Source: Pseudomonas indica NBRC 103045 (lineage in GTDB: Bacteria > Pseudomonadota > Gammaproteobacteria > Pseudomonadales > Pseudomonadaceae). Taken from it: DNA of 64,000 bases. The stretch lies in assembly GCF_002091635.1 (NCBI RefSeq), contig NZ_BDAC01000018.1:1-64000 (forward strand), written 5' to 3'. The position numbers and the translations under genes are program-made. Each line of letters opens with the position of its first letter. Within the stretch, counting starts at the first letter, position 1. The notes beneath the pieces are model-generated. The model saw only the letters and a program-made list of their open reading frames with translations, was not told the DNA's origin and did no database searches. Of this stretch, positions 37,106 to 47,215 are shown in pieces.

Positions 37106-37941
37106 GGGTTTTTCACGCTCTCAAGAGAGGTCAGGAACAAGGCGCCGTCTTCTTCGAAAAGGCTGCCGCGGAACAGCTTCTGCTGGTTGATCTGTACCTC
37201 GCAGCGCTCCAGCAGACGCACCATGAGGATGTCGCCGGGCTTGAGGGCGAGGACCTGCGCCAGCGGCATCTGCAGGGCGGCGATCACGCAATCCAGGCGC
37301 ACCGGCAGGTGGCGGATGTTGTTCGCCGGGCTGCCGGTCGGCCGCGACGCCGCGGGGCCGGTCAGGCGGCTGGTGAGTTCGTCCACCAGCGGGTTGTCGA
37401 GAAAGATGAAGATGGACGACTGGCTGCCGGTGAGGTGGCTGGTGTAGGAAAACTCGGCCACGTACTCCCACTCCACCTGCTCGTAGGCGTTCTCGTGCCG
37501 GACCAGCTCGCCGAAGGTGGCGCCGGACAGCAGCTTGCGGGCGAACAGGTTGGCGATGTCCTTTCCCAGTCGCTCGCGCATCCGCTGTTCCGAGGTGCTG
37601 ATCGGCGGTTCGTCGTGGCTGGGCAGGCAGGTGCCGCCGTAATAGCACTCCAATGCCTCGGTCAGCAGGGCACGATCGATGGCGAAACCCACCTTGCCGA
37701 ACGGGCAGCGATAGGTGCATTCGGCCGGGCGCTGAAGTTGTTCATGCACATCCACCCGGTTCAATTCCAGATTGATCCGGTAATTGCGCAGGAAATAATC
37801 GCTGATGATCCGCGGATGTTTACTGGTCAACTCGCGGATGTACTGCGGAATCTTGTGGTAATGCCGACCCAACTTCTGCGGCTTCAACCGGGTCAGCCTG
37901 TCGGCGGGCACGCCATGGTGGACTTTCGAATTACCGGTCAT
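37102..37941 (-). CDS. fliM: flagellar motor switch protein FliM (lateral system)
   Basis: The 279-residue protein covers the FliM middle domain (about 45-210, with the conserved-type YRINLELNR and FIFLDNPLVDEL) and the C-terminal SpoA domain (LALKPGDILMVRL). It is shorter than polar FliM proteins. Its N-terminus, MTGNSKVHHGVPADRL, lacks the CheY-phosphate-binding LSQDEIDALL-like helix. Rotation may thus be unresponsive to CheY. It is the first gene of the leftward export operon. Confidence 0.88.
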   Translation of the reverse strand: MTGNSKVHHGVPADRLTRLKPQKLGRHYHKIPQYIRELTSKHPRIISDYFLRNYRINLELNRVDVHEQLQRPAECTYRCPFGKVGFAIDRALLTEALECYYGGTCLPSHDEPPISTSEQRMRERLGKDIANLFARKLLSGATFGELVRHENAYEQVEWEYVAEFSYTSHLTGSQSSIFIFLDNPLVDELTSRLTGPAASRPTGSPANNIRHLPVRLDCVIAALQMPLAQVLALKPGDILMVRLLERCEVQINQQKLFRGSLFEEDGALFLTSLESVKNP

Positions 37942-38468
37942 GTGCTGAGCTTTGTTCCTGGTTGTTACGGCAGAAGATCGAATCGCTGTTTTCTTTCGGG
38001 AAAGCTGCTCTGTTCTTCGCGTTCATCATCGATAAGGGCTCGATGGCGAGGCGTTTGCTGTTTTGCCGGCCTTCTGGCGCCGGTTCCGGAACCTTGGGCG
38101 TGGAAGTGCGCCGTCATTCCGCAAGCGCCCGCGCAGGGCGGGCGTTTTCGGGAGTCGCCAGTCTAGGGAGGAGGGGGCTGGAGATTAAATCAATAGATAT
38201 CAAAAGCCGTTTTTGACAGGTTCTGGGCGTTTTTTGATGCGATTTGACGCTAAGTAATTAAGCGAAACGGAGAGGGCTTGTTAGGGTTGCGCGCTGTGAA
38301 CTCGATCACGCTGTAGAACGTAGGCGAGTTCATTGAAAGTCGCCTCCCACCACCCGGGAAAGACGACGCAAAGTTCCAGACGATTAAATGCCACGAGAAC
38401 TTTCGGAACGTCCTCGATGTTCCTCGGCGCAAACTGCCGGCAGGCAATAAACGAGCAGGTGAATTACG
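37942..38468. other. divergent regulatory region between fliM and lafK
   Basis: The 527 bases contain no convincing gene. A GC-rich left part is followed by an AT-rich patch around 38175-38280 that is the most likely place for the divergent promoters. No good sigma-54 (GG-N10-GC) match was found in either direction. Confidence 0.45.
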
Positions 38469-39860
<1,392 letters not shown>

Positions 39861-39877
39861 TTCGATTGGAGAACCGC

Positions 39878-40210
39878 ATGACATCCATCACTCAGGTCCG
39901 GCAGGACATGCTGGACCGGATGAATCAGATCCGAGAACTGTCCGAGGGCGCGGCGATCAAGCCCGCCGCGCTGCAGGGAGACGCCGGGCCGGCTGGCCCC
40001 GCGGCGGCCTTCGACAGCGTGCTGCGTGCGGTGGACGCCCAGCAGCATCAGGCCAGCGCGGCGATGGCGGCGGTGGACAGCGGCAAGAGCGAGGACCTGG
40101 TGGGCGCGATGATCGACAGCCAGAAGGCCAGCGTGTCCTTCTCCGCGTTGCTGCAGGTGCGCAACAAGCTGACCAATGCCTTCGACGAAATCATGAGAAT
40201 GCCGCTGTGA
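39878..40210 (+). CDS. fliE: flagellar hook-basal body protein FliE (lateral system)
   Basis: The 110-residue protein links the MS ring to the rod. It begins [15 protein letters not shown], chosen over longer upstream frames because of the GGAG nearby and family length. The C-terminal region has [20 protein letters not shown] and [14 protein letters not shown], characteristic of FliE. It lies 17 bases after lafK. Confidence 0.93.
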   Translation: MTSITQVRQDMLDRMNQIRELSEGAAIKPAALQGDAGPAGPAAAFDSVLRAVDAQQHQASAAMAAVDSGKSEDLVGAMIDSQKASVSFSALLQVRNKLTNAFDEIMRMPL

Positions 40211-40230
40211 CCGGGCGTGGGTGCTGAGCC

Positions 40231-41919
40231 GTGCTGCAGACAATCAAGAGCAAGCTGCCCGCGCAAGGGCTGAAGCTGGACCCGCGCCTGTCGCTGCTGG
40301 CGATGGCGGCGGTGGCCGCCCTGCTGGCGGTGGGCGTGGTGTATTACCTGTGGCGCGACCAGGGAGCGTTCCGCCCGCTGTACGGCTCCGGCGAGGCCTA
40401 TCCGGCTGCCGAAGTGATGCAGGTGCTGGACGGCGAGGCGGTGGCCTATCGCATCCATCCGCAGAGCGGCCAGGTGCTGGTACGGGAGGACGATTTGGCC
40501 CGCGCGCGTATGCTGCTGACCGCCAAGGGCGTGAAAGTCTCGGTGCCGGCCGGCTATGAGCTATTCGACCGCGACGAGCCGCTGGGCACCAGCCAGTTCG
40601 TCCAGGACGTGCGCCTCAAGCGCAGCCTGGAAGGCGAGCTGGCCCGCACCGTGATGTCGCTCAAGGGCATCGAGTCGGCGCGGGTGCACCTGGCGCTGGA
40701 GGAAACCAGTTCCTTCGTGGTCAGCAAACGCGACCCGGCCAAGGCCTCGGTGATGGTGCAACTGGCGCCCGGTTACCGGCTCAAGCCGGAGCAGGTGGCG
40801 GCTATTGTCAACCTGGTGGCCAACAGCGTGCCGCAGCTCAAGCCGGAGGACGTCGGCGTGGTCGACCAGCACGGCGCACTGCTGTCGCGCGGGCTGAATG
40901 CCTGGGGCGGGCCGGCGCAGAGCTGGCAGGTGGCGGATGACTACCAGCAGAAGGCGGTGGCCAACGTGGAAGAGGTGCTGGCGCCGATCCTCGGCAATGG
41001 CAACTACCGCGTCAGCGTGGCCGCCGACTTCGATTTCAGCCAGAAGGAAGAGACCTTCCAGGCCTACGGCGACGCGCCGCGCCTGCGCAACGAGGTGCTG
41101 CGCGACGAGAGCACCCTGGACCAACTGGCCCTGGGCGTGCCCGGCTCCCTGAGCAACCGCCCGGTGCCGCAGCCGGAGGACGAACAGGGCAACGCCGGGA
41201 ACGCCGGTAACGAGCAGCAGAAGAAGGACACCGAGAACAAGGCGGCCACGTCGCTGCGCAAGGAGTCGACCCGTCAGCTCGACTACGACCAGACCGTCAC
41301 CCACGTCAAGCACGCGCCGTTCTCCCTGCGTCAGCAGAGCGTGGCGGTGGTGCTGAATGCCGCCAGCGCGCCGGAAGGCGGTTGGACGCCCGAGGCGCGG
41401 GCGGAGCTGGAGGCGATGGTGAAGAGCGCGGTGGGCTTCAACCAGAGCCGTGGCGACCTGCTCACCGTCAGCGTGTTCCCCTTCGCCAACGAAGCCGTGA
41501 CGGAAGAGCCGCTGCCCTGGTGGGAAAACAGCCGCATCCATGAGCTGATCAAGCTCGGTGTGTTCGGTCTGATCAGCCTGCTCCTGCTGTTGATGGTGGT
41601 TCGCCCGGCGGTGCGCAACCTGACCAGCCCGGCGCGCCCCGACGAGCCCCAGGCGCTGCCCGAGGGCGATGCCCTGGCGGCGCTGGCCAGCGAGCGCAGC
41701 GAACGCCTGCTCGCCCAGGTGGGTGAGGAAAGCCCTGGCATCAACATCCTCGGCGAATTGAGCCCACTTTCGGAAATCCGCCTGCCGGCTCCGGATTCCG
41801 GGTTGGAAATGCAGATCGAGCATTTGCAGATGCTGGCGAAGAACGATCCCGAGCGTGTCTCGGAAGTCATCAAGCAGTGGATAGGGCGAAATGAAAGAGA
41901 CCTCAACCCGGCAAGCTGA
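40231..41919 (+). CDS. fliF: flagellar MS-ring protein FliF (lateral system)
   Basis: The 562-residue protein starts at GTG and has an N-terminal membrane helix (about 22-42). A periplasmic ring-building region follows with LYGSGEAYPAAEVMQVLD, TSQFVQDVRLKRSLEGELART and ARVHLALEE. A second membrane helix lies near 440-460, and the FliG-binding C-terminal tail contains ERVSEVIKQWI. The 3' end overlaps fliG by 29 bases. Confidence 0.95.
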   Translation: MLQTIKSKLPAQGLKLDPRLSLLAMAAVAALLAVGVVYYLWRDQGAFRPLYGSGEAYPAAEVMQVLDGEAVAYRIHPQSGQVLVREDDLARARMLLTAKGVKVSVPAGYELFDRDEPLGTSQFVQDVRLKRSLEGELARTVMSLKGIESARVHLALEETSSFVVSKRDPAKASVMVQLAPGYRLKPEQVAAIVNLVANSVPQLKPEDVGVVDQHGALLSRGLNAWGGPAQSWQVADDYQQKAVANVEEVLAPILGNGNYRVSVAADFDFSQKEETFQAYGDAPRLRNEVLRDESTLDQLALGVPGSLSNRPVPQPEDEQGNAGNAGNEQQKKDTENKAATSLRKESTRQLDYDQTVTHVKHAPFSLRQQSVAVVLNAASAPEGGWTPEARAELEAMVKSAVGFNQSRGDLLTVSVFPFANEAVTEEPLPWWENSRIHELIKLGVFGLISLLLLLMVVRPAVRNLTSPARPDEPQALPEGDALAALASERSERLLAQVGEESPGINILGELSPLSEIRLPAPDSGLEMQIEHLQMLAKNDPERVSEVIKQWIGRNERDLNPAS

Positions 41920-42955
41920 CGCTGGCCAGTCCACGTCGAAGGAAATCAGGGTGCGCAGCCAGGCCCGGCCGCTCAGTTCGGTCGAGCAGGCGGCGATCCT
42001 CATGCTGAGCATGGGCGACGACGCCTCCGCCGGCGTGCTGCGCCATTTCACTCGCGAAGAGATCGTCAGCATCAGCCAGGCCATGGCGCGCCTGAGCAAC
42101 ATCAAGCAGCCGATGGTCTCCGAGGTGATCGGCCGCTTCTTCGAGGATTTCAAGGAGCAGAGCAGCATCAAGGGCGCCTCGCGCAGCTACCTCTCGCGCA
42201 TGCTCGGCAAGGCGCTGGGCGGCGACATCACCCGCAGCCTGCTGGACAGCATCTACGGCGAGGAAATCCGCGCCAAGATGGCCAAGATGGAATGGCTCGA
42301 TCCCAAGCAGTTCGCCGCGCTGATCGCCAAGGAGCACCCGCAGATGCAGGCGGTGTTCCTCGCTTTCCTGCCGCCGGGCATGGCCAGCGAGGTGCTGGAG
42401 TGCATGCCGGCCGAGCGCCAGGACGAGCTGCTCTACCGCATCGCCAACCTCACCGAGATCAACAGCGATGTGATCGAGGAACTGGAGCAGCTCATCGAGC
42501 GCAGCCTCTCGGTGCTTTCCACCCAAGGCTCGCAAGTGCGCGGGGTGAAGCAGGCGGCGGACATCATGAACCGCTTCAAGGGCAATCGCGACCAGATGTT
42601 CGAGCTGCTGCGCGCCCACAGCGAAGAGTTGGTAGAGAAGATCGAGGACGAGATGTACGACTTCTTCATCCTCTCCCGGCAGAACCAGGAAGTGCTGCAA
42701 ACGCTGCTTGAAGCCATCCCGCTAGAAGAGTGGGTGGTCGCCCTCAAGGGCGCCGAGCCCGAGCTGGTCCGCGCCATCCAGGGCGCGCTGCCCAAGCGCC
42801 AGGCGCAGCAGATGGAGTCGATCAACCGGCGTCAGGGCCCGGTGCCGCTCAGCCGCGTCGAGCAGGTGCGCAAGGACATCATGGCGGTGGTCCGCGAGCT
42901 GTCGGCCCAGGGCGAACTGCAGGTCCAGCTGTTCCGTGAACAGACGGTGGAATGA
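41891..42955 (+). CDS. fliG: flagellar motor switch protein FliG (lateral system)
   Basis: The 354-residue FliG connects FliF to FliM and the torque interface. It has the N-terminal AAILMLSMGDDASAGVLRHF, the middle EHPQMQAVFLAFLPPGMASEVL and the C-terminal GVKQAADIMNRFKGNRDQMF, with a late acidic segment IEDEMYDFF. The extra N-terminal about 30 residues overlap fliF in another frame. The next Met may be a secondary start. Confidence 0.95.
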   Translation: MKETSTRQADAGQSTSKEIRVRSQARPLSSVEQAAILMLSMGDDASAGVLRHFTREEIVSISQAMARLSNIKQPMVSEVIGRFFEDFKEQSSIKGASRSYLSRMLGKALGGDITRSLLDSIYGEEIRAKMAKMEWLDPKQFAALIAKEHPQMQAVFLAFLPPGMASEVLECMPAERQDELLYRIANLTEINSDVIEELEQLIERSLSVLSTQGSQVRGVKQAADIMNRFKGNRDQMFELLRAHSEELVEKIEDEMYDFFILSRQNQEVLQTLLEAIPLEEWVVALKGAEPELVRAIQGALPKRQAQQMESINRRQGPVPLSRVEQVRKDIMAVVRELSAQGELQVQLFREQTVE

Positions 42956-42966
42956 GGAGCGCGGCG

Positions 42967-43659
42967 ATGACGGTCAAGGTGATCAAGGATGGCCGCAACT
43001 GGCGGCCCTATCGTTTCCCGCCGCGGTGCAGTGCGCCGGTGCAGACGGACTGGAGCGGCGATCCGTCGGCCCTGCAGCGGGCGATCTCCGACGGGTTCCA
43101 GCAGGGCATCGAGAAGGGTTACCAGGAGGGCTTGCTGCAAGGGCAGGAAGCCGGTCAGCGCGAAGGCTTCGAAACCGGCCGCCAGGAAGGCTTGCGCCAG
43201 GGCCGTGAAGAAGGCCGCCAGCAGGGTCGCCAGGCTTTCGAGGCGGCCAGCCAGCCGCTGGACCGCATCACCGCCGAGCTGAACCGCTTCCTCGCCGAAT
43301 TCGAACGCAACCGCCGCCAGGATTTGCTGGAGCTGGTGAAGAAAGTCTCCAAGCAGGTGATCCGCTGCGAGCTGACCCTCAATCCCACGCAACTGCTGAC
43401 CCTCGCCGAAGAGGCTTTGGCGGCCATGCCGGGCGAGCAGGGCGACGTGCACATCCACCTCAACCCGGAAGAATGCACTCGCATCAAGGACCTCGCCCCC
43501 GAGCGGGCGGCGGCCTGGCGGCTGGTGCCCGACGAGCGCCTGGCCCTGGGCGAGTGCCGCGTGGTGACCGCCCAGGCGGAGGCCGACATCGGCTGCCAGC
43601 AGCGCCTGGATTCCTGCATGGACACGCTCTCCGAACACCTGAACGTGGCTGAGGCCTGA
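42967..43659 (+). CDS. fliH: flagellar export regulator FliH (lateral system)
   Basis: FliH binds the export ATPase FliI and docks it at the C-ring. The product of about 230 residues begins MTVKVIKDGRNWRP. A central glycine-periodic stretch contains GFQQGIEKGYQEGLLQGQEA, as expected for the GxxxG helix of FliH. An ATG at 42952 overlapping the fliG stop is also possible. GAGGAG seven bases before 42967 favours the later start. Confidence 0.88.
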   Translation: MTVKVIKDGRNWRPYRFPPRCSAPVQTDWSGDPSALQRAISDGFQQGIEKGYQEGLLQGQEAGQREGFETGRQEGLRQGREEGRQQGRQAFEAASQPLDRITAELNRFLAEFERNRRQDLLELVKKVSKQVIRCELTLNPTQLLTLAEEALAAMPGEQGDVHIHLNPEECTRIKDLAPERAAAWRLVPDERLALGECRVVTAQAEADIGCQQRLDSCMDTLSEHLNVAEA

Positions 43660-44990
43660 TGAGCATGTCGCTGCTGGAAAGCTTCAAGCTCGACGACGCC
43701 CTGCGCTCCCTGGAGTCGGTCCAGTTGGCCAAGGTCAGCGGCCGGCTGGTGCGGGTTTCCGGCATGCTCCTGGAAAGCCTCGGCTGCCGCCGCATGACCG
43801 GCCAGCGCTGCAACGTCGAGCAGGCCGACGGCAGCATGCTGGAAGCCCAGGTGGTGGGCTTCAACCGCGACATCACCTACCTCATGCCATTCAAGAAGCC
43901 CATGGGCCTGACCGCCGGCTCGCGGGTGTTCCCGGCGCGGGACGAGGCCCTGCTGCAGATCGACGATTCCTGGCTGGGACGGGTCATCAACGGCCTCGGC
44001 GAGCCGCTGGACGACCTCGGCCGCCTGGGCGGGCGCGATCCGCTGCCGGGCGAGCTGCCCTCGGTCAACCCGCTCAAGCGCAAGCCGGTGTCCGAGCCGC
44101 TGGACGTCGGCGTGCGGGCGATCAACGCCATGCTCACCTTAGGCAAGGGTCAGCGTGTCGGCCTGTTCGCCGGCAGCGGGGTGGGCAAGAGCGTGCTGCT
44201 CGGCATGATCACCCGGCAGACCAAGGCCGACGTGGTGGTGGTCGGCCTGATCGGCGAGCGCGGCCGCGAAGTGCAGGAGTTCATCCTCCATGCCCTCGGC
44301 CCGGAAGGGCTGCGCAAGGCCGTGGTGGTGGTGGCGCCGGCCAACGAGTCGCCGTTGATGCGGCTGAAGGCCACCGAGCTGTGCCACAGCATCGCCGCCT
44401 ATTTCCGCGACCAGGGCAAGGACGTGCTGCTGCTGGTGGATTCCCTGACCCGCTACGCCATGGCCCAGCGCGAGATCGCACTGGCCCTCGGCGAGCCGCC
44501 GGCGACCAAGGGCTACCCGCCGTCGGTGTTCGCCATGCTGCCGGAACTGGTGGAAAGCGCCGGCAACGGCGAGAGCGAGCGGGGCAGCCTGAGCGCGCTG
44601 TACACGGTGCTCGCCGAGGGCGACGACCAGCAGGACCCGATCGTCGATTGCGCGCGGGCGATCCTCGACGGCCACATCGTCCTGTCGCGCCGGCTGGCGG
44701 ACGTCGGCCACTACCCGGCGATCGATATCGCCGCCTCGGTGAGCCGCTGCATGAGCCAGGTCACCAGCCCGGCGCACCAGGGCGCGGCCCGGCAGCTCAA
44801 GGAGTTCTACAGCACCTACGGCAAGATCAAGGAACTCATCCCCCTGGGCGGCTATACCCCCGGCATGGACGCCAAGACCGACCGCGCGGTGCAATTGGCC
44901 CCGGCCATCGAACGCTTCCTGCGCCAGGAGACCGGCGACGCCGCCGAGCTGGCGCCGAGCATCGCCACCCTGCAGAGCCTGGTGAAATGA
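43659..44990 (+). CDS. fliI: flagellum-specific ATPase FliI (lateral system)
   Basis: The 443-residue ATPase energises flagellar export. Visible motifs are Walker A GLFAGSGVGKSVLLG, GLIGERGREVQEFI, Walker B LLLVDSLTRYAMAQREI, and PPATKGYPPSVFA. The start overlaps the fliH stop (TGATG). Length and order match FliI of other lateral systems. Confidence 0.96.
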   Translation: MSMSLLESFKLDDALRSLESVQLAKVSGRLVRVSGMLLESLGCRRMTGQRCNVEQADGSMLEAQVVGFNRDITYLMPFKKPMGLTAGSRVFPARDEALLQIDDSWLGRVINGLGEPLDDLGRLGGRDPLPGELPSVNPLKRKPVSEPLDVGVRAINAMLTLGKGQRVGLFAGSGVGKSVLLGMITRQTKADVVVVGLIGERGREVQEFILHALGPEGLRKAVVVVAPANESPLMRLKATELCHSIAAYFRDQGKDVLLLVDSLTRYAMAQREIALALGEPPATKGYPPSVFAMLPELVESAGNGESERGSLSALYTVLAEGDDQQDPIVDCARAILDGHIVLSRRLADVGHYPAIDIAASVSRCMSQVTSPAHQGAARQLKEFYSTYGKIKELIPLGGYTPGMDAKTDRAVQLAPAIERFLRQETGDAAELAPSIATLQSLVK

Positions 44991-45415
44991 TGAAAGAGCA
45001 GATCGAAACCCTGTCGCGGCTGGCCAGCCTGCGCGAGAACAAGGTGCGGCAGATGCTCGGCCGGGTCGCCTACCAGCAGAACCTCTGCCAGCGCTACCGC
45101 AACAACATCGCCGGCCTTAGCCGCCTGTGCGGATTCACCGTGCCCATGACCACGCCGTTGCAGCGCGACAACCAGCAGAAATACAAGGCGACCCTGCACA
45201 AGATGGTCGAACTGCAGCGCCGCGAACTGAGCGTCGCCGAAGCGGCGTTGGCGCGCATCCAGGCCGAGCTGCTGCAAGCCATGCGCAACGAGAAGATCCT
45301 CACCCAGGTGATCGACATGAAGATGATGCAATGGCAGGAAGACCTTGCCCGGCAGGAGCAGAAAATCCAGGATGGCCTCGCCGCCCAGAGCTGGTGGCGG
45401 GCACATGGCAGTTGA
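44987..45415 (+). CDS. fliJ: flagellar export chaperone FliJ-like (lateral system)
   Basis: The 142-residue protein is almost entirely charged helix and coiled coil (for example QRRELSVAEAALARIQAEL), as in FliJ, which docks FliI to FlhA. Position after fliI and overlap with its stop support the call. A second ATG at 44990 is equally possible. Confidence 0.85.
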   Translation: MMKEQIETLSRLASLRENKVRQMLGRVAYQQNLCQRYRNNIAGLSRLCGFTVPMTTPLQRDNQQKYKATLHKMVELQRRELSVAEAALARIQAELLQAMRNEKILTQVIDMKMMQWQEDLARQEQKIQDGLAAQSWWRAHGS

Positions 45416-45830
45416 GCGAATGCCAGACGGTTTGCAGAAGAGGTTCGGCTAACTCGGACGCCCCGTCAGGAGGCCGAGCGGAATCGTCGTGTAGGGGGAC
45501 GAGCGGCATGGATGCCGCGAGAGGCGCGATTGGCCAGGGATGGCCGTTCGTGCGGGGCCGCCGAGGTCGGCCCCCGGAACGGCGATGGAGGGAGGGAAGT
45601 CGAGCGCAGCGAAACCTGGATGTCGGGGCAAGCCCTCTTGGTTACCTTCTGGGGCGACTGCCAGAAGTAACTCGCCGGGGGGCGAAACAAGAAGTCTCTA
45701 CTGAACTCGATAATCGGTTTGGCTAAGGGCTTCAGTAAATGCATACAGAGAGAAATTTTTTAAAAACCATTTAAGTCTTGCCGGGTGACGGTCGCTTATA
45801 CCCCGTGACACCCAGCGTTTGGATCACACC
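45416..45830. repeat. gene-free region with a dispersed Pseudomonas-type intergenic element
   Basis: The part from about 45480 to 45700 (including GGCAAGCCCTCTTGGTTACC and GGGGCGACTGCCAGAAGTAA) resembles an intergenic sequence found at many sites in pseudomonad genomes. It is often mis-annotated as a short protein, here a minus-strand frame with ASYFWQSPQKVTKRACPDIQ. The last about 90 bases are AT-rich and probably carry the flgM promoter. Recognition is from memory, not a search. Confidence 0.5.
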
Positions 45831-46112
45831 ATGGAAATCAACCGGCACTTCAAATCCAGCTTCACGGCCCAGGCCGAGGCCCCGAATGTGGCCCGGAACG
45901 ACCGCACCAGCCCGGCGAAATCCACGTCCGCCAGCCGCGTTTCCGCCGAACCGAGCCTCGAGCCGCTGCAGGATGCCCTGCGCAGCCTGCCCGACGTCGA
46001 CCTGGACAAGGTCGCCGCGATCAAGGCCGCACTCCAGCGTGGCGATATCCGCAGCGATGCCGACAGTCTCGCCGGCAGCATGCTGGCCTACCACAGCGGT
46101 AGCGATACGTGA
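45831..46112 (+). CDS. flgM: anti-sigma-28 factor FlgM (lateral system)
   Basis: The 93-residue product begins MEINRHFKSSF and ends with the FlgM-like helix region LPDVDLDKVAAIKAALQRGD followed by IRSDADSLAGSMLAYH. It should hold the lateral sigma-28 factor inactive until it is exported through the finished hook. An in-frame TTG at 45819 is a weaker start. The stop overlaps the GTG of the next gene. Confidence 0.88.
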   Translation: MEINRHFKSSFTAQAEAPNVARNDRTSPAKSTSASRVSAEPSLEPLQDALRSLPDVDLDKVAAIKAALQRGDIRSDADSLAGSMLAYHSGSDT

Positions 46113-46549
46113 GTCGAGCCGCCCAGTTGCTGCATGTCTTCGAACAGGACCTGCAGCAGGACTGCGCCGATTACCTCGGCCTGCGCGGCCTGATGCAGGA
46201 ACTGTACGACCAGTTGCTCAAGCGCGACTGCGGGCGGATCGACCTGCTCAACCGGCAGATCGGCGACATGCTGGAGCAGATGGGCGCCCGCGCGCAGCGG
46301 CGCAGCAAAATCCTCACGGCCTTCCGCCTGGACAAGGGCGCCGAGGGCATGCAGAAGCTGCTCGACCATTTCCCCCCGGCCCAGCGGGCACGGCTCCGTG
46401 AATCCTGGGAACAACTCGGCCAACTCGCGGCCCAGTGCAAGCGCCTGAACGAACGCAACGGCAAACTACTGGCCATGCACCACGAGATTCTCGACCAGTT
46501 GCTCGGCGAAACCGACCCCGCCCAACTCTACGCCCCACAGCCGTGCTGA
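46109..46549 (+). CDS. flgN: flagellar chaperone FlgN-like (lateral system)
   Basis: This 146-residue helical protein starts at GTG overlapping the flgM stop. FlgN escorts FlgK and FlgL to the export gate. The composition, length, coiled-coil character (LLKRDCGRIDLLNRQIGDML; RLNERNGKLLAMHHEILDQL) and position after flgM support the call. Sequence conservation of FlgN is low in general. Confidence 0.82.
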   Translation: MSRAAQLLHVFEQDLQQDCADYLGLRGLMQELYDQLLKRDCGRIDLLNRQIGDMLEQMGARAQRRSKILTAFRLDKGAEGMQKLLDHFPPAQRARLRESWEQLGQLAAQCKRLNERNGKLLAMHHEILDQLLGETDPAQLYAPQPC

Positions 46550-46567
46550 ATGCCGGAGGAGCATTCA
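46547..46567. other. palindrome spanning two convergent stop codons
   Basis: TGAATGC and GCATTCA flank CGGAGGA. The arms contain the stop of flgN (plus) and the stop of the lipoprotein gene (minus). There is no T-tract, so efficient termination here is doubtful. Confidence 0.4.
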
Positions 46568-47215
46568 CCAACTGCCGTAGGGAATGCCGAAGCGTTCGAT
46601 GTAGCGTTTGGAGGCTTCCTTTTGTGGGTAGTAGTGTCCTTTTGATTCACCTTGGTGTGGTCCGAGGGGCTCTTCTTCTGCCTGGTCGCGGGCGACTTCA
46701 ATTGGCTTTAAGCAAGGATCGCGCACCCAGACGACTATCGCTCCACCGGGGGCCAGACCGAGATGGATGGAGATACCCGGAATGCCGAAATCTGGATCGT
46801 TGGGGCAGGTTTGGGTTTGGCTGGCTCGCATAAGGGTGCGTGCCTGTTCAGGTATTTCGATCCATGCCCTGTAGGTTTTTCGTTCGACGATGGACTGCCA
46901 GCGGACATAAATCCGCTTGGGCAGGTCCGCCCCGGGAACCTGCCGACCGCCTACCCCAGGACCCTGCCATCCCCGGGCTACTTCCGTCGAGTTATTGCCG
47001 GGGCAGTTATAGGCGGGGAGGCCACTGCCGATGCGGTTGAACATCTGTCCCTGGATATCTTCCGTAGCGGCCCACTCCACCCAGGCGTCCATACAGTCGG
47101 GGACGGTAAAACCCAGTTGCCACCAGTCGGGAGGTGCTTTTAGGGAAGGATGTGGTGCGGGCGCGGCTTGGCAGCCGGCGAGCAGAGCGAGCAGGGCTAT
47201 CCGTAATCGTTTCAT
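46565..47215 (-). CDS. DUF2931-type lipoprotein, candidate immunity protein of the adjacent phospholipase
   Basis: The 216-residue product starts MKRLRIALLALLAGCQ, a lipoprotein signal with lipobox LAGC. The mature part contains four further Cys (PDCMDAW, AYNCPGNN, TCPNDPDFG, DPCLKP), so disulfides in the periplasm are likely. The IHLGLAPGGAIVVWVRDPC segment fits DUF2931. Its ATG overlaps the stop of the Tle1-type gene, a layout typical of type VI lipase effector and immunity pairs. Neutralising function is inferred. Confidence 0.8.
   Translation of the reverse strand: MKRLRIALLALLAGCQAAPAPHPSLKAPPDWWQLGFTVPDCMDAWVEWAATEDIQGQMFNRIGSGLPAYNCPGNNSTEVARGWQGPGVGGRQVPGADLPKRIYVRWQSIVERKTYRAWIEIPEQARTLMRASQTQTCPNDPDFGIPGISIHLGLAPGGAIVVWVRDPCLKPIEVARDQAEEEPLGPHQGESKGHYYPQKEASKRYIERFGIPYGSW

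Noticed and set aside
45466-45744. 92-residue minus-strand protein
   Set aside because: It matches the type of spurious ORF produced by a dispersed intergenic element and has no good ribosome-binding site.
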